In this document: one piece after another, positions 46,317-57,760 of the stretch | Position numbering within the stretch: position 1 is the stretch's first letter | Layout of the letters: each line of letters begins with the position of its first letter | Assembly (NCBI RefSeq): GCF_033807715.1 | Contig: NC_084599.1 | Coordinates: 31,580,125-31,644,124, forward strand | Source: Cololabis saira | Taxonomy: Eukaryota; Chordata; Actinopteri; Beloniformes; Belonidae | Length of the DNA stretch: 64,000 nt | Reading direction: 5' to 3' | Program-made: the position numbers and the translations under genes | Notes under the pieces: model-generated | Told to the model about the DNA's origin: nothing | What the model saw: only the letters and a program-made list of their open reading frames with translations | Database searches by the model: none

Positions 46317-48480
46317 TCAGGATGCTGCAGTGCTTTATAAGCAGCAGAGTCAAATTATGAATCCCCAGGGAGCATGCTCATTAAAGAATTATACATTCAC
46401 TTTGCTCTCACTGAGAAAGAATAATGGCCGCCTGTTTCATCCGTCTTGTCCAGAGAGAAAAAGGATGAAATGCAACTGCTTCCTGTTTACTCTCTTTTAA
46501 TCCTTGTTCATCCTCGCCTGTCTGTCAGATTCACTGTTTGCCTGCACTCCTGAGCGTGTTTGCCCACACAAAACTGATTAGACATCATCTGTTGATTAAC
46601 CTGCTTCTCCGCTGGAAGCCGTTATTTCCAAATTTGACCTTTTCAAAGAAACATCCTGTCCTTGCTTTGTTTAGCTGTAGTTTCTCACAACACACTCACT
46701 GGCTGTGTTGATGTATCGCCTTCAAAGAGTCACTCAGCTTCGGATCATCCTTTATTCATCCCCAATCATACACGTCCCTATGCTGCCATCAAGCTCCAGC
46801 CTAAACAGTTATTTTTTTATTATTGTATCCAAAGGTTTTATGATTTCTCCGGAGGCTACGATTAGCCTTTTTAGAGTGTGACCTTGGGAAGGCACTGCAA
46901 GTCAAAGCATCAATTGCTTTTATCGCTTATTTAAAGGAAACACAGGTCATACAGATAGATATTAATTTTTACTCCTTGCTGTGACTGCAAAGATGATTTA
47001 TGACCAACTGGGAACCTGCTGGACGGCAACTGGGAAATCTGACGCAGCCTTTGGTTCAGAATCCTTTAATTAGTTCACAGGTTCATGAATCAGGTTCCAT
47101 ATTTTCTTGTTGGCTTTGAGTGAATAAAGCTTTCCAAAAGAAAGGTATTAAGGCTCTCTGTGAAGTGTTTTCAATTGATTGACTGAAAAGTATTGTCCAA
47201 ATGTTCAATCACATAGAATTATTCTTGTTATTTGCATTTATTATTTTTTTATGTTTAATTATGCAACAATCTTAAGCTACAGCCCAGAAATCTGGATGTA
47301 CCTCAACAAATTTGAATTGACTTTGCAGGTATGTTTAGTTACCATCTGTTGGAGCTCATTAAATATGCCCAGAAGTCATGGAGAGCCAATCAAATCAGTC
47401 TGCACCGCATAGATAGCTGCAGCTGAGCATTAATGGCCTTTGAATCCGCTTTGGCATCAACATTTGAAGAGATTGTCTTTGTCTACAAAACTTGAACAAA
47501 AGACAACACTCAGCTCCGTCCTTAGCAAGGTAGATGTATTTGTCGTTTCACAGACAGGCTACAGCAAATGTTTAAATTACTCTTAAAGACATCTCACTTT
47601 CCTGTTGACTCTTTTCTGCATACGTCACCTTGTTCTTTGCTCTGATTGTTTGTACCGCTAACCAACTGTGTGCAAAAGGCTGTCTGATAAGAAACCGTTG
47701 GCTAGATGGGAAGGCCCTAGGGAAGGTTTTCAGACCCTACATCTTTCTACCTGTTCCGTCAGCCTAGTCAAGCTACTTTTTTTAACAAAATTAAACAGCT
47801 GAGTGAACATGCTCCAGGAATGGTGACTCCGTACTTTCTACCAGGAGTAGTATGAGTTGGACAATAAATTGTACTTAGATGTTCCACAGAACATTAATTC
47901 TGGCATTATTGATCCTCGTCACCAGCCGATCAGAATTTACATTAGGTGGTCTTCACAACGTAAGCCGCCAAATGATTGATATTGGAGAGCAAGATTTAGC
48001 TCTCGCAGTCCTCAGCTAATAAAACCATGAAGCTGAGATCTCATAATATCCATTACTGTTAAGGTTTGTAATATTGTTGAAAACAAGAACATGGAAAGAC
48101 TACAATTCTGACCTTTACCTTTGCATGCACTTCAGTATAATTGGCTCTTCCACTTATTCTTCATGATAAATTACACAAAAAACAAAAATGCCAAGCAGGG
48201 CCAGATTAGCTCAATTATCATTTCCCATCAAGTGAAAGAGGAAAAATGCGTCGACTCATTCACTCATCGCTTCACTTAACATATGTTATGTGTTAAATGA
48301 TTATACAAACTGATGACCATTTCATTGTTTAGTTACCATCAAGTTTAATGTATGTTACCATTCTTTCACTTCTATTTGTTTTTCTTATTTTCCTATCATT
48401 AAATCCTTTGATTGTGATAGGTACTTGTTGAGGGTTTAATCTGCAGCAGCCTTTCAGAGAGTGGGCTCTCTCTGCTCTGT

Positions 48481-48519
48481 TAGTGTGAGTGTGTGAGTGT
48501 GTGAGTGTGTGAGTGTGTG
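48481..48519. repeat. GTGTGTGA short tandem repeat
   Basis: The eight-base unit GTGTGTGA, or a close variant, is repeated four to five times. Confidence 0.85.
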
Positions 48520-48659
48520 CATTTCCTCCCTGGGGAACTGAGGCTGAAGTAATGAAATGCTCATTACTGATTCAGCTAGAAGTGCTTGGGATACATTTAC
48601 ACGCCTACACACACAATAACTAGACACTTCTCAAGGTCACCTCGCATCATTTGTTTGCC

Positions 48660-48689
48660 TGTGTGTGTGTGTGTGTGTGTGTGTATGTA

Positions 48690-48751
<62 letters not shown>
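48660..48751. repeat. (GT)n microsatellite
   Basis: About 92 bp of GT with an ATGTATGC interruption near 48684. Confidence 0.93.
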
Positions 48752-48753
<2 letters not shown>

Positions 48754-49344
48754 CGGTAGGGGTATCGGGGGGTTGAATAAATGTCAGTTGTATATACAAA
48801 TTGGAGACCAACAAGCCTGGTCATAATTGGGGCCTTGAATCGACAGTTCTGTACAAAACAACCCAGGACGCCTGATGTCAGAAACGATCATTAACACACT
48901 CTGTCTTTCACGCTCTGTTTCACACACACCTCATGTACATACATATCCACCTTTACTGTCAGTTCACTTCTCCAGTTTAGCTCATCATCACGTCTCCTGG
49001 ACAGCATCACCACCCTCACACACAAACACACACACACACACTCAGTTTACCTTAAGTTACCTTCTGCAGCAAGACAGATGGTGGAAAACCCGTTTTTTTA
49101 TACACCCAAATGGATGCCAACTCTTCTTCTTCACTTGGAAGACGGACTGATCAAAGCATAATTCACATTTTTTTTGTGGTGCACAATCTGCTTATACACA
49201 AACATGTGCAGCCCATACACAGCAGTCTGCATTTATCAGCCAGAAGCTGTGCTGCCAGTGGGGTTTCGTTTCACATATGTGCACAGAGGAATGCATGAAA
49301 GAGAAGAGAACAGTTATGCTGATGTGATGATATCGGGTGTCCTC

Positions 49345-49444
49345 GGATGGATGGATGGATGGATGGATGGATGGATGGATGGATGGATGGATGGATGGAT
49401 GGATGGATGGATGGATGGATGGATGGATGGATGGATGGATGGAT
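49345..49444. repeat. (ATGG)n microsatellite, left array
   Basis: 25 perfect GGAT/ATGG units. It ends where a DNA element starts (see 49444-50299). The Met-Asp-Gly-Trp frames across it are artefacts. Confidence 0.95.
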
Positions 49445-50299
49445 CAGGCATCAGAATCTTCCGCGGATCCGCGGAATTCCGCGGATTTTGGTCTCAGCTC
49501 TGCGGTTTCCGCAGAACGGGGAAAAAGAAAAAAAAAATTCCCCAAACAACGGACTCGAAAACGCGATGCGCCAGGACAGAAAAGAAAAAAATTATATGCA
49601 AAAAATAAGCAACGTATCTATCCATTCATTCAGAAATCAAAAATCATTTCCATTTGGGAGCCTCTGTGCGGCGCTGAATATGCAATGCAGTGTTTTGCGG
49701 TGTGCTTCTCATTGAAATGACTGGAGGCAACACGTTGCGGCAGTGAGTGAAGCCTGAATTATGGTTCTGCGTTAAATCGACGCAGAGCCTACGGCCTAGG
49801 GTACGTAGGGTGGCAAAGTAAATGAAAAACTGTGAACAACCGCATTCTGTAGGCTATTCGGTACTCAGTATTCAGCCAAGTCTTTCAATTTTATTCGGCT
49901 TCAGGTTCGGCCTCCAATTTTAATTTCAGTGCATCCCTAGTTTTTTCGATGGGAAAGGGGGATTCTGGCCATTGTAGAAGTTTAAGATATAATTATCTTC
50001 ATTTCAAGATTTATTCATGCATGAAGAATTACCCATGATGATGAATGCGTGTTATTATGTTATCAAAATGCATCATTCTTTGCAAAAATTCTGATTTTTT
50101 GTGTGTATACTTGCATTGATAAAAGATGTGATTATGGAGCTTTGAGACCACCAGAATGCACCATTTTGAGTCTATTTTTCAAAATTTTCCGGGGGGGCAT
50201 GCCCCCGGACCCCGCTAGAGGGTTCCGGCGCGTTGCACCCTCACTCGTCCACGTCGAGAATTTTCCTCTTTTTTTAGGACAAGCCGTTCTGATGCCTGA
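49444..50299. mobile_element. DNA element inserted into an ATGG array
   Basis: A segment of about 856 bp with inverted ends TCAGGCATCAGAA and TTCTGATGCCTGA lies between two ATGG arrays. Taking those ends gives an 8-bp duplication TGGATGGA at 49436-49443 and 50300-50307, which fits hAT. A 2-bp AT duplication would also fit because the target is a repeat. The left side has nested CCGCGGATCCGCGGAATTCC palindromes. Near 49751-49940 lie a GCTGAATTATGG-like block and another hAT-like end, CAGTGCATCCCTA, so the element is itself composite. No transposase is visible. Confidence 0.72.
49751..49810 (+). repeat. GCTGATTTATGGTTCCGCG block, diverged copy 4
   Basis: CCTGAATTATGGTTCTGCGT followed by GACGCAGAGCCTACGGCCTA. 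It is a diverged relative of the blocks at 14083, 27228 and 36942. Confidence 0.6.
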
Positions 50300-50464
50300 T
50301 GGATGGATGGATGGATGGATGGATGGATGGATGGATGGATGGATGGATGGATGGATGGATGGATGGATGGATGGATGGATGGATGGATGGATGGATGGAT
50401 GGATGGATGGATGGATGGATGGATGGATGGATGGATGGATGGATGGATGGATGGATGGATGGAT
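50300..50464. repeat. (ATGG)n microsatellite, right array
   Basis: About 41 perfect units directly after the DNA element. Together with the left array this would have been a single tract of about 66 units. Confidence 0.95.
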
Positions 50465-50994
50465 CAGGAATGCCAAAGTCAGAACATCAAGAATTGAAGC
50501 ACCACTAAATGTGATATTAGTAGAATTTTGTAAGGGGATATTTAAGTCTCTATGTCACAAAGATAAAGTAGCCTACATTATTTAAATGCCATATATAGAA
50601 GCATTTATTTATATACATTAATCAAAACATTAAAATTCCTAAAATAAAAAGCTCTTTAAAATTAAATTTTCTTATGAATATATTCCTTTTATCATTAAAA
50701 ATGACTTGGTTATAACACTTAACACAAATTTAGTATTCATTACTTAATTTACCTCCTGGGACTAATAGAATATTTTGATTTTGAATGACTTTTGATTCAA
50801 TAAGTGCTTAAAATATATTTTGTTAATAGCACTTTACAGTGACCCAACGACTCATCCTCAGCTTCATTAATCACCTCAATTGCAGCTGTCTATAAGAGCA
50901 GGAGAAATACCTGTATTTTAGCTATACAGTCTATGCGAGTATGAGGAATACATACGATCCAGTAAAACAGAGAGGATTAATTCAGAATCAAACA

Positions 50995-51051
50995 GTAATA
51001 AAGCGTGCCACACTGAGCTGGAGGGAAGCTCAGTGTGGCACGCTTTATTAC
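50995..51051. other. perfect 25-bp hairpin
   Basis: The arms 50995-51019 and 51027-51051 are exact reverse complements (core AAGCGTGCCACACTGAGCT) around the 7-nt loop GGAGGGA. Pairing stops sharply at both ends. It belongs to no repeat I recognise. Confidence 0.9.
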
Positions 51052-51337
51052 AGGAACACTTGGTGCATGTCAGTGTTTGTTAGGATTTATTTATGGGTAC
51101 AGTTTCACTAATGCTGCTTTCACACACAGATTGTGTGCTTTTGTTAGTTTGCAGCTCAGCAGGAGAGAGAAAATGTGACTGTTCAAACAGACCTTTAAAT
51201 TCCATTAAAAATGATGCCATGTGCCATGAAGAGTCATTTGAACTCAACCGGATCCTTCAGAAACTCTAGCTTTTTCTTCATTCTCAGTGGCCGTCACCTG
51301 TCTCTGCACCGCTAATCCCATCTCCAAACTGCTCACC

Positions 51338-51425
51338 AAGGCAAGCCAAGGTTATTTGTACCGCACATCTCAGCAACAAGGCAATTCAAGGTGCTTTATG
51401 TATTAAAAACATAAAAAGTAAAGAG
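51338..51425 (-). mobile_element. LINE 3' end (outermost of nest), tentative
   Basis: In reverse this reads AAGCACCTTGAATTGCCTTG, TTGCTGAGATGTGC, GTACAAATAACCTTG, a common 3' end of fish L2-like LINEs. It is probably the 3' end of the element whose coding part lies at 53455-53920, displaced by later insertions. Confidence 0.6.
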
Positions 51426-51469
51426 GAAAAGAAATAAAAAGGTACAAAGCAATGGCAGAATAAAGAAAG

Positions 51470-51988
51470 TTAGACAATGAACTGGTGGACTTCAAAACTG
51501 CACAGCTCATGTTCAAAATCAACAATAACATGCTGCCAGACTGTATCCAAAATATGTTCAATTTAAGACAAAGCCATTACAACCTCAGAGGGGAGAGTAT
51601 ATACAGAAAATCAACAATCAGAACCAACACCATACTAAGATGCACTACAGTGGCAGCGGTGGATGTATGGAATAAATTAGATATAGATTTGAAATTATGT
51701 AGAACTTTAACTTTATTTAAAAAATCATTGAAAAGAAGGATGATTTCCTTATATTAAATTAATGAGTGGCTTGATGTTGATTTGGGTATTTATTTATTTA
51801 ATTGGTGATTTGCTTTGATTTTTTAAGGATGAAGGTAACATGTAGACTGCACCTTTATTTTAAAAATCTTTTATTTTTTTGAGGAATGTTTGTTATCCCT
51901 ACAGAGGCAATTTGTTTTACGGGCAGTCTTTCTCTTACTTTTTGCTTTTATTTTATTAATTTAATTAATCTTTTTGAGGGTAGGCAAA
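51470..51988 (+). pseudogene. LINE C-terminus, 5' part of middle element
   Basis: The + strand frame NELVDFKTAQLMFKINNNML, PDCIQNMFNLRQSHYNLRGE and RTNTILRCTTVAAVDVWNKL matches the extreme C-terminus of a fish non-LTR retrotransposon. It is followed by a 3' UTR ending GAGGGTAGGCAAATAATA. This UTR appears to continue at 53219 (AGCTGAAGCTTTGCTTCAGC), the usual family sequence, so the element is split by the minus-strand LINE. It is 5'-truncated at about 51470. Confidence 0.7.
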
Positions 51989-51989
51989 T

Positions 51990-53218
51990 AATAATTTTAT
52001 TTTTTATTTATTTAACCTTTATTTTACCAGGAAAATCCCTTGAGACTGAATCTCTTTTACGAGGGAGACCTGGCCAAGAGGCTTAACTGGTGCAACAACA
52101 ATAAAATCAATTTAACAACAACAACAACAACAAACAGTGCAAACAACATTACAATACCTTACATTAAAAATAGCAGGTGCACATTTCTGTTAGATTCTGT
52201 TTGAGAAGAACCTTGAATTCACCCAAGGAGATGAGTCCAGAAAGTTTAAGACAGTTCTGAATGTTGTTCCAGGACCAGGGAGCAGCGTAGGAGAAGGCTG
52301 CTTTGCCAAGTTCTGTATGAATCCTGGGGACTTTATACAGCTTCCGTGTGGAAGAGCGGGAGTTGTACACACTATGAACTGGAGACAACAAGTTGGACAG
52401 ATATGTGGGGAGTTTATTCAGAATGGCTTTGTAAATAAAAATAATCCAATGTTGTTGTCTCCTTAGGGTCAGTGAGGGCCAGGAGACCAGAGAATAGAGA
52501 ACACAGTGATGTGTCCTAAACGCTGAGTTGGTAATGAAACGCAAAGCACTGTGATAAACTGTATCAAGGTAATGAAGTTTTGAGGAGGCAGCATGCATAT
52601 AAATAATGTCCCCGTAGTCCAGAGTGCTTAAAAAAGTTGCCTGTACCAGCTTTTTCTTGGCAACAATGTTAAAACAGGTTTTGTTTCTATAATAAAACCC
52701 CAGCAAAGCCCTCAGTTTCTTTACCAGATGAGACACATGTTCTGAAAATGACAGTTTGTCATCCAACCAGATACCCAGGTATTTATATGATGGTACTCTT
52801 TCAATAGTTTCTCCTCCTGTAGTTTGTATACCAGGATGGATGGTGTTGGTTGAACGGGTTCTGGTGAAAGTCATAAATTTGGTCTTTTTGGCGTTGAGGA
52901 CCAACTTTAGTTCAGTCAGTGATGTCTGGAGCTGTTCAAAAGCAGACTGGAGATCATTGATGGCTTGGGAAAGAGAGGGGGCGATCGAATGAATAACTGT
53001 GTCATCTGCATAAAGATGGATTTTTGCACTATTCAGATTCCTCCCAATGTCATTAATAAAAACTGTAAATAGGACAGGAGCCAAAACAGAACCTTGAGGG
53101 ACCCCATTGGAAATTGTGATAAAGTCTGACTGGTGCCCATCTGTAGCTACACATTGGGTCCTGTCTGTAAGATAATTCCTGAACCAGTGAACCGCTGGGT
53201 CAGCTGAAGCTTTGCTTC
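51990..53218 (-). mobile_element. 5'-truncated LINE with open reverse transcriptase (innermost)
   Basis: On the minus strand the copy starts within the reverse transcriptase at about 53214 and ends in an AT-rich 3' tail (TTTATTTAACCTTTATTTTA in + orientation at about 52002-52025). An ACA repeat lies in its 3' UTR near 52118. The coding part is undamaged, suggesting a recent insertion into the + strand LINE around it. It is 1.2 kb long. Confidence 0.75.
52164..53214 (-). pseudogene. reverse transcriptase C-terminal half, non-LTR
   Basis: The frame is open for about 350 codons from ADPAVHWFRNYLTDRTQCVA (53214) through SNGVPQGSVLAPVLFTVFIN and the catalytic YADDTVIH (near 53010) to SYKYLGIWLDDKLSF. 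A C-terminal domain follows, with SALRFITNSAFRTHHCVLYS and AAPWSWNNIQNCLKLS. The start of the enzyme, including the first catalytic Asp block, is missing because of 5' truncation, so it cannot act alone. Motifs place it in the Jockey/CR1/Rex1-like group. The first Met of the shorter frame is not a true start. Confidence 0.85.
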
Positions 53219-53393
53219 AGCCTACCCCTTTTTCGGTCTAGATGTTATTTGTTTATTTGTATACTGGAAACTTTTTTGTTATGTTATCTTTGAACAATTG
53301 AACGTTTTCTTGTTGTCAGTTTTACTCTTGGTTTTTTATTTATTTTTTTTTGTGTCATGACCGAAAATAAACTAAACTAAACTAAGACTAACG
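53219..53393 (+). mobile_element. 3' end of the middle LINE
   Basis: AGCTGAAGCTTTGCTTCAGC, CTACCCCTTTTTCGGTC, then GTCATGACCGAAAATAAACT and the tail AAACTAAACTAAACTAA. This is the known type of 3' end that follows the GGGTAGGCAA sequence left at 51975-51988. It has its own short inverted pair (GAAGC/GCTTC). Confidence 0.7.
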
Positions 53394-53454
53394 GTAGAGT
53401 TACAGTTACTGACAATTAACATTGTTTAAATTCAGAAGGGTTTAAATATTTGAG

Positions 53455-53920
53455 TCAAAAGCAGCTGTAAACAAATGAGTTTTTAACCTTGATTTAAAGG
53501 AACTGAGAATGTCAGCATTCCTGCAGCTTTTTGTGGAACATAAAAGCTGAATGCTGCTTCTCCATGTTTTGTTCTGATGCTGGGGACACACAGCGGTCCT
53601 GAAACAGAAGACCTGAGAGGTGTGGATGGTTGATATGGCAACAACAAGTCTCTGGTGTATTTTGGTCCTAAACCATTCAGTGATTTATAAACTACCAGAA
53701 GTATTTTAAGGTTTATTCTCTGCGGCACAGGGAGCCAGTGTAAGGAGCTCAGAACTGAAGCGACGTGGTCCACTTTATCAGTCTTAGTGAGGACTTGGAC
53801 AGCAGCATTCTGGACCAGCTGTGGCTGTGACTTCCAGACTGGCTGTTGCACCATTTGAACATGCACATCAAAATGTGTCCAGCTCTCCCGCCCCACTGCC
53901 AGGAAAGCAGTAATTATCAT
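53455..53920 (-). pseudogene. LINE C-terminal domain (outermost of nest)
   Basis: The minus strand reads LQLVQNAAVQVLTKTDKVDH-like sequence, SLHWLPVPQRINLKILLVVY, KSLNGLGPKYTRDLLLPYQP and RTKHGEAAFSFYVP. This is the classic block downstream of the reverse transcriptase in L2/Rex1-type fish LINEs. The fit ends in a frameshifted C-terminus (QKAAGMLTFSVP where a WN..P core is expected). The palm domain is absent and the 3' end lies at 51338-51425. Confidence 0.8.
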
Positions 53921-54389
53921 TTATGGCATCAATTTATTTTTTGAAGGGATTTCATTGATTAATCACTTGTGATTTATCACCTGTGTTTCAACAGTGTCAT
54001 CCTTTAAAGACTTGATTTCAGCACCCTATTCCATTTCATTTCAGTTTCTTGTGATGTGTTTTTCCAGAGACATTCCTCTCAACGACTGCTCAGATGAACT
54101 GTGGTGCTGTTCTGTGTCAGCGATATGTCACGCAACGGCTATATTGTCATTTATGTTTACCGCACCATGTGGTCACATCACACCAAAAACATCTGCTTTG
54201 TTTCCGTCTCAACAGGCTTTCAAGGATTGCTTTAATGTTTTAGACACATCCAGACAGACCAAGGCAGCGCCATATTAGCAGCTTCTGCTGTCTGTGTGAA
54301 ACGGTTAGAAGTCAACATGAAATGAGTGTAGATCAATAAAATGTCCTCTTAAATTATGGAAACCCAGCGTGTGGTGCAGTCATGTCTGG

Positions 54390-54413
54390 GTGTGTGTGTG
54401 TGTGTGTGTGTGT
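54390..54413. repeat. (GT)n microsatellite
   Basis: A short GT run of 12 units. Confidence 0.85.
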
Positions 54414-55502
54414 CTGGTCGCTCGCCAGCCAGCTCGTGTCCTGTGGGTCACCACGGCTCTGATTTATGGGCCTGCTCCACCTGATTAGGATGCTTAGTGT
54501 CACCCCTTACAGATGTACACTTTCCTCCATTCCAGTCCCATTTTTATCGTATTGCTTTACAAAAAACAGCCAAATGAACAAGTCACTGGTGAAACAGGCA
54601 TACTTAACTGCGTAGAAAATGGTTGAAATGACGGATAACTGCCCGGATGTTTTTAGCAGCTTCCTCTTGGCAGTCTTCCTCAGAGTCCACGTCGGTGACC
54701 ATTTGTGTCAGTCCCTGCAAAGTGTCAGCTCAGCTCCTAAGGGGATGCGATCCGCGCATGAATGGAGTTGCTTGCCGTTCCTGTTCTGGACGGCGAGAAC
54801 AAAGCTGAAACCTTTGTATTATCTGTGATAGCCCTGACCTGGATACTGCAGGCTACCACATCAATTCACTGACAGGGTCCTCCAAATGCCACTCCTGACT
54901 TCTTATTATCCCAGACATGTAAACAGTCACACACCTCTTTGCAGTAAAGGTTAAAAGCACTGCGTGAATGCATTCAGCGGCCTTGTTCATCACTCACCTG
55001 TCTGAGGTTTTAGCGTGTGCCATTGCACATATTTCAAGCCATTCAGCCACTTGCTGTGGATTGTTGCTAAGAGACACACATCCCAAAGTGCGTGTAGGTG
55101 GAGCTTTGCACCATGTACATACAAAGCAGCTGGATTACACTGACTTAAGCACTTTATTGTAATCATGAAATTAATGAAGTAAATAGTTAAATCCCTGCTA
55201 GGGGCTTTTCAGCAAGTTCTCCTCGTCCTTGCGTGGGATTTCTCCACGTACTCGGGCTCCCTTTATCATTCCACAAAACATGTGTTAGGTTAATCCCTGA
55301 TTGTAAAATGACTGCAGGAGTGAGCGTCCATGGTTGTTTGTCTCCTTTGTTGGCACGTGGCCTCATGATGGACTGGTCACTTGTCCTGGGCGACACCCCA
55401 TATTTCACCAGATAGCAGAGTGACAATTCTCTTGGTACTGGTAGCTCGAGGAACCACAAAGGAGAACAGTACTGACTCGATCACCTGGTGTATGGAGATA
55501 AC

Positions 55503-56840
55503 AATTTATTTTTTATTTTATTTATTATTATTTATTTAACCTTTATTTAAGTCAGTTTCTCATTTACAATGACGACATTGGCAAGAGGCAGCACAAAGAG
55601 TCAAACACATACAATCACAGTGAAAGAAACAATCAAACACCATATATAAAAAACACACAACACATAAAAAATATGAGTAAAAACATGTGCAATGATCACA
55701 GATGAATGTTGGGAGTGTGTTTTTGAAGGAGGAGAATGGGAGGAATGTGTGAAGTTTAAGTGTTTGTTGCAGATGATTCCATTCACTAGCAGCAGCGAAC
55801 TGAAATGAATTATGGCCAAAGGAGGTGCCGGCTTTTGGAATGACCAGGTTCATGTAACTGTTGAACGTAGGTAAGTCGGCCAGTCGGTGTTCTTATGATA
55901 AGCTCAGTGCTCGTTCAGGGGTATGAGTCTTCACTAGGGCTGGGCGATATGGACCAAAAGTCATATCTCGATATGTTCTAGCTGAATGGCGATACTCGAT
56001 ATATATCAATATTTTTTCTGTGCCTTAATTGGGGTTTCCCCCAAAGCATTATAGCATAGCATCTCTGTTAGCTTCATTTTTTTCTGAGGCAAACCCAAAA
56101 GTCAGTTTTAATACAATGCATCGTGCCCAATGTCACACAGGTACCTTTATTAACAGAGGTCTGCACAATATCAAAATGTATAAAACAAATGAAATAAAAA
56201 TAAACTGCCTGCATATACAGTATAGAATAAAAATGCTTCTTGAATAAAATAAAACAAATATCCCTTTCCTGCATAACAATTAAATTAAAATACACTGTGC
56301 AATTAATACAATGTAGACAGTAACAGGCAGACTTTTCCACTGAGGTTGACTGTTGTGCAAATAACAAAACATTTGTGCAAATCTCAAATAAAACATTCAA
56401 GTCAATTTGTCACAAAATAAGCTATATCAAAATCAAAAAAAAAAAAAAGCTATATCGATATGAACGATATTGTCTCGTACTGAAAATATTGAAAATATAT
56501 CGATATATATTAAAATCTCGATATATCGCCCAGCCCTAGTCTTCACCATGGAGTTCAAATGAACAAGTGTGTTGAGTTACCGTCTCTCTTGTTTGACTTG
56601 GGCAGCCACAAGTACCTAAGAGGAAAGAGGTGTGACCTGTGGCCTTTTGGGTTGACTAAAGACAGGACACACTGCTGCGTTCTGGACTTTTGCAGATGTT
56701 TTATTGCACAAGCTAGTGGGCCATTGAGGGGGGCATCGCAATGATTGAGGGCGACTAAAACGATGGCCTTAACCAGGAGTTGAATGTTATATGGAATCAG
56801 GTACCGTCTGATTTCTTGAGTGTTGTGAAGTGGCATGACT
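55503..56840 (-). pseudogene. LINE C-terminal remnant split by hAT MITE
   Basis: The minus strand right of 56546 reads LVKAIVLVALNHCDAPLNGP and CAIKHLQKSRTQQCVLSLVN. Left of 55934 it continues with ERALSLS-like sequence and VIPKAGTSFGHNSFQFAAAS followed by EWNHLQQTLKL. These are consecutive blocks of one fish non-LTR retrotransposon C-terminus. It ends in the AT-rich tail TTATTTAACCTTTATTTAAG at about 55530-55550. Substitutions and lost frame show that it is inactive. The 604-bp MITE between the two parts is a later insertion. Confidence 0.8.
55935..56538. mobile_element. hAT-type MITE, copy 2 (TAGGGCTGGGCGATAT ends)
   Basis: A 604-bp element flanked by an exact 8-bp duplication GTCTTCAC at 55927-55934 and 56539-56546. 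The ends are TAGGGCTGGGCGATAT and ATATCGCCCAGCCCTA. It is the same element as 7081-7705 but reversed. It lacks part of the poly-T tract seen there and has no coding capacity. Confidence 0.92.
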
Positions 56841-57652
56841 GGGAGAGAGAAGCACCGTGGTTAGAGATGGATATGTCCCCACAAAGTAGCAAAACATCTG
56901 ATTGTTTACATGCATGCAACATGGCGAAACTAAAAAGGCTTGTTTTTTTCCTGCACTCACCCTTCAGTAAAGCCCTTAACAAGATTACATCTGCATATAT
57001 CAGGGAATAGGGTATATTTTATGGAAATGGACAAAAAACATCAGTTCCTCCCTACAGCCAGTTGAAGGCCAAACAAATACCATACTAAAATTGAATTAAA
57101 CTACTCTTGTTGTGGATAAACAGCAATTATGCAACCCAGTTATGATCTGTAAAAAGGTTCAAACCAGATGTGACTCAAGGTTTTCAGTTCTGATGGGAAC
57201 AGATGGAACCAAGCGCACACCCACACGAACACAGAGAATTATACACAAACTCTGTGAATGTCAGCCATGAACTCAGTGTCACAATATTTCACCTTGCTGC
57301 TATTGGTCACAGACCTTCACGATAAAGGACAGATGGCTCACTGGATAACATTCTGCTCCGATGAAGTCACTAAAACTGCCGGTACAGACGGCCTTTATGC
57401 CGGAGATTGTTATGTCTGTGTTGTTGGATTTTACCCCATTCTGTACATGTGCATTCATATTATTTTTAAGGTGTTTTTACTGCTTTCTCCCTGTGATATT
57501 ATGAGATATAATATATGCGTGAGTTGAGATTTTACAAACTCGCCACATTCCTCAGAGACTGAAAAAGACTCTTTGTCTATTGTACTCCGGGACAATATGT
57601 ATTGTAAGAGACAGAATCAGGTTTCTTTGCGAGCAGGTGCGTGCATGCCTGC

Positions 57653-57760
<108 letters not shown>

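Noticed and set aside
49174..50585. Long frames rich in Met-Asp-Gly-Trp
   Set aside because: They are translations of the ATGG microsatellites in three frames, with no start context, domain or splice support.
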